This document shows positions 1 to 6,425 of a stretch of 24,207 bases of DNA, piece after piece. The stretch is taken from NCBI GenBank assembly GCA_017478685.1, contig JAFVDC010000018.1, positions 1 to 24,207 of the forward strand, read 5' to 3'. The stretch's first letter is position 1. The number at the start of each line of letters is the position of its first letter. Source of the stretch: Bacteroidales bacterium (GTDB lineage: Bacteria > Bacteroidota > Bacteroidia > Bacteroidales > UBA932). A program made the position numbers and the translations under genes. Below the pieces are notes generated by a model that searched no databases, had not been told where the DNA came from, and was given only the letters and a program-made list of their open reading frames with translations.

Positions 1-1
1 C

Positions 2-553
2 GCCCACCATTACGGCTGGACGCCAAAATTCGAGTCCGTTACCTACAATCCTTATCTGGAAGACTACTACAAGGACATCAAACGCTGGTCCTTCGCCCTG
101 GAGATGTACTTCCTGCAGCAGCGCCTCCACGACGTCATGGAAATCCGCAAATCCAAGGATGTCATCATCCAGGACCGCACCCTGTTTGAGGGCGTACACA
201 TCTTTGTGGCCAACAACTATGCCCAGGGCAACCTCTCGGAAAGGGACTACAACACCTACATGGACACCTACAATGTCATGATGGAAGTGGTGAAGGAACC
301 GGACCTCATGATTTATCTCCGCTCCAGCATAGAGCACCTGGTGGCCCAGATCCAAAAGCGCGGCCGAGACTACGAGCAGTCAATCTCCATTGAATACCTC
401 GCAGGCCTTAACCAGCGCTATGAGAAATGGATTTCGGAGTACAAGGGCCGGCTCATTATCATTGAGGCCGACAACATGGACTTCCTAAATCGGCCAGAAG
501 ACTTTGCCCTCATCACAGACCGCATAGACGCAGAATTATACGGATTATTTTAA
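2..553 (+). CDS. Deoxynucleoside kinase, first of a tandem pair (5' end missing)
   Basis: This reading frame is already open at the left edge, so the N-terminus with the P-loop lies outside the window; 183 residues are visible. The protein belongs to the deoxynucleoside kinase (dCK/dGK/dAK) family, which phosphorylates deoxyribonucleosides with ATP in nucleotide salvage. Visible family features are the segment HYGWTPKFESV with NPYL, the QDRT motif (DRS/DRT type, contacting substrate and catalytic Glu/Arg region), and the LID-like arginine-rich stretch QKRGRDYEQSI. It aligns end to end with the next gene, including near-identical C-termini ending in IDAELYGLF and IDAELFGLF-type sequence, so the pair arose by duplication. 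The two are 12 bp apart and probably co-transcribed. Family membership is secure. Whether it prefers dA, dG or another nucleoside cannot be read from the sequence. Confidence 0.9.
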   Translation, partial: AHHYGWTPKFESVTYNPYLEDYYKDIKRWSFALEMYFLQQRLHDVMEIRKSKDVIIQDRTLFEGVHIFVANNYAQGNLSERDYNTYMDTYNVMMEVVKEPDLMIYLRSSIEHLVAQIQKRGRDYEQSISIEYLAGLNQRYEKWISEYKGRLIIIEADNMDFLNRPEDFALITDRIDAELYGLF

Positions 554-565
554 TTATTACACAAT

Positions 566-1186
566 ATGCATATAGCAATCGCCGGAAATATCGGCAGTGG
601 AAAAACCACTCTCACCAAAATGCTTGCAGCGCATTACGGCTGGACTCCTAAGTTCGAGTCCGTGGACTTCAATCCCTACCTCGCCGATTTCTACGAAGAC
701 ATGGAACGCTGGTCGTTCAACCTTCAGGTATACTTCCTCAACAAGCGTTTCCAGGATGTTGTGGAAATATCCAAGCACAAGGAAGTTATCATCCAGGACC
801 GCACCATCTATGAGGATGCCCGCATCTTCGCCCCCAACCTCCATGCAATGGGCCTCATGAGCACCCGTGACTTCGAGAACTACAGTGACCTCTTCGACCT
901 CATGATGTCCCTGGTGAACCCTCCGGACCTCCTCATCTATCTTCGCTCCAGCATCCCCAACCTCATCGCCCAAATCCAGAAACGCGGCCGTGAGTACGAG
1001 CGCTCCATCCGTATAGACTACATCACCGGTCTCAACCAGCGCTACGAAGACTGGATCAAGGACTACAAAGCCCGTCTCCTTATCGTAGACGTAGACAACA
1101 TAAAGTTTGAGAATTCGCCGGAGGATTTCCAGTACATCACAGACAAGATAGACGCAGAGCTCTTCGGCCTTTTCCCTTCAGAATAA
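566..1186 (+). CDS. Deoxynucleoside kinase, second of the tandem pair
   Basis: A complete 206-residue kinase of the dCK/dGK/dAK family, normal length for bacterial members. The P-loop GNIGSGKT is at residues 7-14, the DRT motif at 78-80 (QDRTIYED), and the LID-like RGREYERSI at about 140-148. It should transfer a phosphate from ATP to a deoxyribonucleoside in the cytoplasm. The ATG follows an AT-rich stretch without a clear Shine-Dalgarno sequence, as is usual in Bacteroidota, and the P-loop so close to the start fixes the start choice. It lies 12 bp after a paralogue and 17 bp before an acyl-CoA ligase. Tandem dAK/dGK genes whose products form a heterodimer are known in Lactobacillus; a similar partnership here is inference only. 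Confidence 0.93.
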   Translation: MHIAIAGNIGSGKTTLTKMLAAHYGWTPKFESVDFNPYLADFYEDMERWSFNLQVYFLNKRFQDVVEISKHKEVIIQDRTIYEDARIFAPNLHAMGLMSTRDFENYSDLFDLMMSLVNPPDLLIYLRSSIPNLIAQIQKRGREYERSIRIDYITGLNQRYEDWIKDYKARLLIVDVDNIKFENSPEDFQYITDKIDAELFGLFPSE

Positions 1187-1203
1187 ACCAAACCTAAACC
1201 CAT

Positions 1204-3126
1204 ATGGCAGAAAGATTGACCATCATCGACTTCGTGGAGAAATACTCCCGCAAGTACGCCAAAAACGTCTATCTGCGTGAAAAAGTAGATGGCGTTTGGA
1301 AAGAAATAACCCAGGAACAAACACGCGAGGAAGCATACCGCATTGGTGCGGGCCTTATGTCGCTCGGCCTCAAGAAAGGGGACAAGATAGCCCTTTTGTC
1401 CGAAAGCCGCGCAATGTGGATACTCTCGGAGCTCGGTGCCCTGTATGCCGGCGCCACGGACGTTCCGCTGTCCGTAAACCTTGGAGAGGGCAAGGACCTT
1501 GTGTTTCGCATCAACCACTCCGAGGCCAAATGGATCCTGGTGTCCGGCAACCATCTTCCTCGCATCAGGGCCGTCCTTCCGGAATGCCCCGCCGTGGAAA
1601 AAGTCATAGTCTTCGACGACACCGCATTTGACTACGATAAGCTGGAACCCAAGGAAATCCGCATCTCCGAAATCCAGAAGATGGGAGACGAATTCCTCAA
1701 GGCCCATAGGGCCGAATTCGAAGCCAGGTTCCGTTCAATCGGCCCGGACGACTACGCCAACATCTCCTACACTTCCGGCACCACCGCAGACCCTAAGGGT
1801 ATTCTCCTTACCCACCGCAACTATACCGCAAACGTAGAGCAGGGAAATTCCGTCATTTCCATCGAGGAAGGTTCCGTGATGCTCATCATCCTGCCGCTGG
1901 ACCACTGCTTCGCACATGTTGCGGGCATGTACACCATGATGATTTACGGCGGTTCAATTGCGTTTGTTCCCATCGGCAAAAACGCCCTTGCAACGCTGCG
2001 TAACGTGCCTGTGGCCATCTCGGAGGTCCGTCCTCACGTAATGCTCTCCGTTCCGGCCCTTGCCCGTAACTTCAAGAAGAACATAGAGGGCGCCATCAAG
2101 AAAAAGGGCGGTTTCACGGAAAAGCTCTTCTACTTTGCCCTTGACAATGCCATCAAGTACAACCGCGAATACTACAACCGCGGCACCGGCGGCACTGCCT
2201 GGCGCAAGCCCCTTGTGGCCCTCTTCGACAAACTTGTGTTCTCCAAGGTCCGCGAAAGCTTCGGCGGCCGCATGAAGTTCTTCGTGGGCGGCGGCGCCCT
2301 TCTGGACATCGAGCTTCAGAAGTTCTTCTGCGCCGTTGGCATGCCCATGTTCCAGGGCTACGGCCTCACGGAAGCCACCCCTATCATTTGCTCCAACTCC
2401 ATGGGACACGCCCGCTTTGGCTCTTCCGGCCGAATTGTGAAGCCCATGGACTGCGTAATCCTTGATGCCGAAGGCAACCAGGTTCCCAACGGCACACGCG
2501 GAGAGATTGTGATTCGCGGAGAAAACGTGATGGCCGGCTACTGGAAGAACCCCAAGGCCACGGCCGACACCATCATCGACGGCTGGCTGCACACCGGAGA
2601 CATGGGCTACATCTGCCCCGAAGACCCCGACTTCCTTTATGTGGTTGGCCGCTTCAAGAGCCTCCTCATATCTTCAGACGGTGAAAAGTACTCCCCGGAA
2701 GGCTTCGAGGACAACTTCACGGAAACATCCAAGTGGGTCAGCGCCTGCGTGCTCCACAATGACCAAAAGCCTTTCTGCGTAGCCCTTGTGGTCCCTGACA
2801 AGACTGCCCTCTCAGAGGCCGCTACAAAGCACGGCCTTGATCCCGCATCGGAGGAAGGCAAGCGCTATATGCTGGATCTCATCCAGACCGATGTCGATGG
2901 TTACAAGAAGGGTGGTAAGCACGAGGGCATGTTCCCTGAGCGCTGGCTGCCTTCGGCCATTGGTATCTGCGACGAAGAATTCACCATCGCAAACAAGATG
3001 ATGAACTCCACCATGAAGATCGTCCGCGGCAAGGTTGAGGAACACTACGCCAGCCTGCTGGATTACCTTTACACGGTAGAGGGCAAGGACATCCACAATC
3101 CCCGCAACATGGCAGCCCTGAAGTAA
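1204..3126 (+). CDS. Long-chain fatty acid-CoA ligase (AMP-forming)
   Basis: A 640-residue member of the ANL adenylating superfamily, close to the usual length of bacterial long-chain acyl-CoA synthetases. It activates a fatty acid with ATP to acyl-AMP and passes the acyl group to CoA. The P-loop-like A3 motif YTSGTTADPKG is at residues 189-199, the A5-type motif GYGLTEATP at about 385-393, the A7 motif GWLHTGD at 460-466, and the hinge/A8 region GRFKSLLISSDGEKYSPE follows. No signal peptide or clear membrane span is visible, so it is cytoplasmic or peripheral. The ATG is 17 bp downstream of the kinase gene on the same strand, so read-through is likely although the functions are not obviously linked. 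The stop codon is followed within 12 bp by a palindrome doublet that may act as a terminator. Chain-length specificity cannot be assigned. Confidence 0.93.
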   Translation: MAERLTIIDFVEKYSRKYAKNVYLREKVDGVWKEITQEQTREEAYRIGAGLMSLGLKKGDKIALLSESRAMWILSELGALYAGATDVPLSVNLGEGKDLVFRINHSEAKWILVSGNHLPRIRAVLPECPAVEKVIVFDDTAFDYDKLEPKEIRISEIQKMGDEFLKAHRAEFEARFRSIGPDDYANISYTSGTTADPKGILLTHRNYTANVEQGNSVISIEEGSVMLIILPLDHCFAHVAGMYTMMIYGGSIAFVPIGKNALATLRNVPVAISEVRPHVMLSVPALARNFKKNIEGAIKKKGGFTEKLFYFALDNAIKYNREYYNRGTGGTAWRKPLVALFDKLVFSKVRESFGGRMKFFVGGGALLDIELQKFFCAVGMPMFQGYGLTEATPIICSNSMGHARFGSSGRIVKPMDCVILDAEGNQVPNGTRGEIVIRGENVMAGYWKNPKATADTIIDGWLHTGDMGYICPEDPDFLYVVGRFKSLLISSDGEKYSPEGFEDNFTETSKWVSACVLHNDQKPFCVALVVPDKTALSEAATKHGLDPASEEGKRYMLDLIQTDVDGYKKGGKHEGMFPERWLPSAIGICDEEFTIANKMMNSTMKIVRGKVEEHYASLLDYLYTVEGKDIHNPRNMAALK

Positions 3127-3137
3127 TTGCCGTTTCC

Positions 3138-3237
3138 GGGCAATGACTTACACGTTTTTGGCCGATTTTGCGTATTTCGCTGCCCATTTGGGCAATGACT
3201 AACACAAAATCGGCCATTTTTGTGTAACTCGTTGCCC
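3138..3237 (-). repeat. REPIN-like palindrome doublet, copy 1
   Basis: Two imperfect palindromes of exactly 48 bp (3138-3185 and 3190-3237) are separated by ATTT. Each begins GGGCA and ends TGCCC and is centred on GGCC flanked by A/T tracts. Read on the minus strand it is about 97 of 100 bases identical to the doublet at 6321-6420. Its right end shares one base with the aroK TAG stop codon. Its left end lies 12 bp after the fadD-like stop, where a further small inverted repeat (ATTGCC at 3126-3131 with GGCAAT at 3139-3144) adds another possible hairpin. Placed between convergent genes, it could serve as a bidirectional terminator. Confidence 0.85.
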
Positions 3238-3734
3238 TATAGGCAGTCGATGATTATTTCGTCGGCTATCTGCTCTGGAGAAAGGCTGTCAGTATCAATC
3301 GTAATGTGAGCTGCGGCTTCGTAGAGCGGTTCACGCACGGCAAGGCGTTCGGCAAAATGGTCATCTGCCAGCGGGCGGCTTTCCGTGTTTCCGTCCAACC
3401 TTGCCCAAAGCGTTTCCACCGTGGCTTTCAAGTATATACAAAGCGTTTTTTCTTGAAGTAACTTAACTGCGCCGGGAACCGTAACCGTACCGCCACCAAG
3501 TGACAGGACCGCCGTTGTTTCACTGTACTTTGATATGGTTTGCTCAAGCGCCTTCTTCTCAAGGAGGCGGAAACCTTTTTCGCCTTCGGCTTCAAAGATT
3601 GATGGGATGCTGCGCCCGGTTTTTTTGACAATTATGTCGTCCAAATCCATGAAAGGGCAGCCCAGCGAATCTGCGACGATACGCCCGACTGTTGTTTTTC
3701 CGCTTCCCATGAAGCCTGTGAGGGTTAACAGCAT
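3237..3734 (-). CDS. aroK: Shikimate kinase
   Basis: A 165-residue shikimate kinase, which phosphorylates shikimate at the 3-hydroxyl in the chorismate pathway. The Walker A motif GFMGSGKT is at residues 7-14. MDLDD (about 29-33) corresponds to the shikimate-binding aspartate region, GFRLLE (about 54-59) to the conserved arginine helix, LSLGGGT to the glycine-rich shikimate loop, and ESRPLAD to the LID. A GTG five codons upstream is also in frame, but the ATG at 3734 puts the P-loop at the family-typical position and fits the promoter: a TATTTTTG -7 box ends 4 nt before this ATG, so the upstream GTG would fall inside the promoter. It is divergent from recJ. The stop codon overlaps the edge of a palindrome doublet. 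Confidence 0.95.
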   Translation of the reverse strand: MLLTLTGFMGSGKTTVGRIVADSLGCPFMDLDDIIVKKTGRSIPSIFEAEGEKGFRLLEKKALEQTISKYSETTAVLSLGGGTVTVPGAVKLLQEKTLCIYLKATVETLWARLDGNTESRPLADDHFAERLAVREPLYEAAAHITIDTDSLSPEQIADEIIIDCL

Positions 3735-3738
3735 GGGG

Positions 3739-3768
3739 CAAAAATACACAAAAAGTAAATAAGAGCAA
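3739..3768 (-). promoter_or_regulatory. aroK promoter (Bacteroidota type)
   Basis: On the minus strand a TTG (3768-3766, within a T-rich run) is followed after 19 nt by TATTTTTG (3746-3739). This matches the Bacteroidota -33 TTG / -7 TAnnTTTG consensus. The -7 box ends only 4 nt before the aroK ATG, so the transcript would be leaderless or nearly so. This is a consensus match; no transcription start has been measured. Confidence 0.6.
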
Positions 3769-3782
3769 AAATTTTGTTGCTC

Positions 3783-3813
3783 TTGGAATTACGCGCAGGA
3801 TTGGTTATCTTTG
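3783..3813 (+). promoter_or_regulatory. recJ promoter (Bacteroidota type)
   Basis: TTG at 3783-3785, a 20 nt spacer and TATCTTTG at 3806-3813 match the Bacteroidota -33/-7 consensus. The -7 box ends 7 nt before the recJ ATG at 3821, predicting a leader of only a few nucleotides. The -33 elements of this and the divergent aroK promoter sit symmetrically in an inverted repeat (AAGAGCAA at 3761-3768, TTGCTCTT at 3777-3784). Confidence 0.65.
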
Positions 3814-3820
3814 TAAGACT

Positions 3821-5557
3821 ATGGCCAAATCGGACAAACAATGGACACTGAAACCGGCCGCCGATGAAGAGAAATCGGCCAGGCTGGCTGCGGAACTTGG
3901 GATAGACCGGGTTCTGGCAGAGCTTCTTGTCCAAAGGGGCGTAGAGACCTTTGAGGAAGCCCGTTGTTTCTTCCGCCCCAGTCTGGACCAGCTCCATGAC
4001 CCTTTCCTCATGAAAGACATGGACAAGGCCGTAGAACGGCTTCACAAGGCAATTACGGGCCATGAGCACATCCTGGTATACGGAGACTACGACGTAGACG
4101 GCACCACTGCCGTTGCCCAGCTTTACTCCTTTGTGAAGCAGTTCACTTCCAAAGTGGATTTCTATATTCCGGACCGCTACGACGAAGGTTACGGCCTGTC
4201 CTACAAGGCACTGGACTGGGCATCTGACAACGGCGTCAACCTTGTGGTCACGCTTGACTGCGGCATCAAGGCCATAGAAAAAGTGGAGTACGCCCGCACC
4301 AAGAACATAGATGTCATTATCTGCGACCACCATCTTCCGGAAAATGAACTTCCCGGTGCCGTGGCCATCCTGGACCCCAAACGCGAAGACTGCAACTACC
4401 CCTTCGACGACCTCTGCGGCTGCGGGGTTGGCTTCAAGCTGGCTCAGGGATATGTAGAGAAATACAACCTGGATCCCGCCATACTTGAACCTCTGCTGGA
4501 CCTCCAGGTGGTGTCAATCGCATCGGACCTTGTGTCCATGACCGGGGAAAACAGAATCCTCGCTCACTTCGGCCTCAAGCGGCTCAATGAAAATCCCCGC
4601 AAGGGACTTCTGGCCATGATCAACCTTGCGCAGCTGGAGCCCGGGCACATTTCCATTGACGACATCGTCTTCAAGATAGGTCCCCGCATCAATGCCGCCG
4701 GCCGAATGGAAAGCGGCCGCCTTGCCGTGGAACTTCTCACAGCCACGGATGACCGCACTGCGTTCCGCATAGGTGAGCAGATCAACAACAACAACAACGA
4801 GCGCAAGTCCATAGACCGTGAGATAACCCAGGAAGCACTCCTGATGGTACAAAACGGCACCGCCCTTGAATCAGAGAACGTAACCATAGTATATAACCCC
4901 ACCTGGAACAAGGGTGTAGTTGGAATTGTGGCCTCACGCCTTGTGGAAGCCTATTACAAGCCCACCGTGGTGCTTACCAAAAGTAACGGCTTTGTAACCG
5001 GCAGCGCCCGCAGCGTGCAGGGCTTTGACCTCTATTCCTCCATAGAGAGCTGCGCAGACCTCCTTGAGAACTTCGGCGGCCACGTATATGCCGCAGGCCT
5101 CACCATGAAGGAAGAGAACCTGGAGGAATTCTGTCGCCGAATGAACAAGTTCGTGGCCGGAAACATTACCAGAAAGGAACTTACGCCGGTTGTGGAGATA
5201 GACGCCCGTCTCAATTTCTCCCAGATTACCCCCAAGTTCACGCGCATCCTCAAGCAGTTCCAGCCCTTCGGCCCGGGAAACAACAATCCGGTATTCCTAA
5301 CAGAGGATGTTTATGATGCCGGCAATGGCCGAAAGGTGGGCGCAGGCGGCGTACACCTCAAGTTGGACCTCATGCAGGAGAGCCAGCCATACAGGCAGAT
5401 TGCGGCCATCGGCTTCAACATGGCCCAGTTCTATGACCACATCAAGGCCGGCAATCCAATTGATATCTGCTACTCTATTGTGGAGAATTTCTATCGCGGT
5501 TCTTCCACCGTACAGCTCCGCCTGAAAGACATCAGGGAGCGCGACGAACTCATATAA
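3821..5557 (+). CDS. recJ: Single-stranded-DNA-specific exonuclease RecJ
   Basis: A 578-residue RecJ, the 5'-3' single-strand exonuclease of recombinational and mismatch repair. The DHH phosphoesterase domain shows GDYDVDGT at residues 88-95 (metal-binding aspartates D89, D91, D93), a conserved Asp in VVTLDCG, and the diagnostic DHH at 169-171 (IICDHHLPE). The DHHA1 domain shows the GHVYAAGLTM type glycine/histidine motif around residue 420, and a C-terminal OB-like domain follows (ending RLKDIRERDELI). Length and domain order are normal. The ATG at 3821 lies just after a strong promoter match. The 3' end overlaps the convergent birA by 8 bp, so neither gene has room for an ordinary terminator between them. 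Confidence 0.96.
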   Translation: MAKSDKQWTLKPAADEEKSARLAAELGIDRVLAELLVQRGVETFEEARCFFRPSLDQLHDPFLMKDMDKAVERLHKAITGHEHILVYGDYDVDGTTAVAQLYSFVKQFTSKVDFYIPDRYDEGYGLSYKALDWASDNGVNLVVTLDCGIKAIEKVEYARTKNIDVIICDHHLPENELPGAVAILDPKREDCNYPFDDLCGCGVGFKLAQGYVEKYNLDPAILEPLLDLQVVSIASDLVSMTGENRILAHFGLKRLNENPRKGLLAMINLAQLEPGHISIDDIVFKIGPRINAAGRMESGRLAVELLTATDDRTAFRIGEQINNNNNERKSIDREITQEALLMVQNGTALESENVTIVYNPTWNKGVVGIVASRLVEAYYKPTVVLTKSNGFVTGSARSVQGFDLYSSIESCADLLENFGGHVYAAGLTMKEENLEEFCRRMNKFVAGNITRKELTPVVEIDARLNFSQITPKFTRILKQFQPFGPGNNNPVFLTEDVYDAGNGRKVGAGGVHLKLDLMQESQPYRQIAAIGFNMAQFYDHIKAGNPIDICYSIVENFYRGSSTVQLRLKDIRERDELI

Positions 5558-6293
5558 TATACCCCACTTCCTTGAAACTGTAGTGGCGCACGGGCTTCCC
5601 GGGCGCTTCCAGGTCCCATATCATGAGCCTGCCGTCCGGGGCGACTCCCTTTATGATTCCAGTGTACTCCCTGTCCGTAATGTAGTCGTGGTAACGGGCG
5701 TTGACATCCTTGTTGAAAAGGTAGGTGGAGTAGCTTGAGAACAGCGCCTCACGCAGCTTTTCATCTTGAAGGTAAGGGAGCCTTTTCTCAAAACCGTCAA
5801 GAAGCTTTTCCAGACATTCCGGCAGCGGATACTCCTTCCCGGTAAGGCTCCAAAGCGAAGTTGCGTTTGCAAGCTGCGGGAACTCCCGCTGGTTGATATT
5901 GAGGCCCACGCCAATTACCGATGCCGAAAGCCGGCCGCCGCTGAGGGCGTTTTCTATGAGAATCCCACAAATCTTTTTCTTGCCCACATATACGTCATTG
6001 GGCCATTTCACCTTGCACCATATAGCATGGCTCTGAAGGAAATTCACCACGGCCACCGATATAAGATAATTTAGCCAAATGGTATGTGACGCGGCCGGGG
6101 CATCCTCTCCGTATTTGAGCACTATGCTGAACGTGAGGTTCTTGCCGGGTTCCGTAAACCACGTGTTTCCGCGCTGGCCGCGGCCGGCGGTTTGCTCATG
6201 CGCGGCAAGCACGGTGCCGTTTGGAAGCTCCGGCAGACGCCTCAGCGCCTCAGAATTTGTGGAATCAATTGTGTCCAGCCAGATGATGGTCAT
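5550..6293 (-). CDS. birA: Biotin-[acetyl-CoA-carboxylase] ligase
   Basis: A 247-residue biotin protein ligase that makes biotinyl-AMP and attaches biotin to a lysine of biotin-carrying carboxylase subunits in the cytoplasm. Visible motifs are STNSEA at about 11-16, the biotin/ATP loop AGRGQRGN at 36-43, KWPNDVYV at 96-103, and KKICGILIEN with the catalytic-type lysine near 107. There is no N-terminal winged-helix domain, so this is a monofunctional (class I) ligase rather than a BirA repressor. The ATG at 6293 gives the family-normal N-terminus MTIIWLDTIDSTNS. Its 3' end overlaps recJ. Upstream lies a palindrome doublet and then parC on the same strand; no good promoter match was seen in the 27 bp before the doublet. 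Confidence 0.94.
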   Translation of the reverse strand: MTIIWLDTIDSTNSEALRRLPELPNGTVLAAHEQTAGRGQRGNTWFTEPGKNLTFSIVLKYGEDAPAASHTIWLNYLISVAVVNFLQSHAIWCKVKWPNDVYVGKKKICGILIENALSGGRLSASVIGVGLNINQREFPQLANATSLWSLTGKEYPLPECLEKLLDGFEKRLPYLQDEKLREALFSSYSTYLFNKDVNARYHDYITDREYTGIIKGVAPDGRLMIWDLEAPGKPVRHYSFKEVGYII

Positions 6294-6320
6294 GTTTTAA
6301 AAATCCAAGTTACGTGTTTA

Positions 6321-6420
6321 GGGCAACGATTTACACAAAAATGGCCGATTTTGTGTAAGTCATTGCCCAAATGGGCAGCGAAACACGCAAAATCGGCCAA
6401 AAACGTGTAAGTCATTGCCC
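6321..6420 (+). repeat. REPIN-like palindrome doublet, copy 2
   Basis: Two 48 bp imperfect palindromes (6321-6368 and 6373-6420) are separated by AAAT. Both run from GGGCA to TGCCC with a central GGCC. Against copy 1 (reverse-complemented) I count three differences in 100 bases: two in the first unit and one in the second. It sits between the 3' end of parC (stop 5 bp beyond the repeat) and the 5' end of birA, so a transcript from parC would have to cross it to reach birA. Confidence 0.85.
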
Positions 6421-6425
6421 GTAGA

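Noticed and set aside
3138..3237. CRISPR array
   Set aside because: The repeats are only paired palindromes with a fixed 4 bp spacer; there are no variable spacers of constant length and no cas genes.
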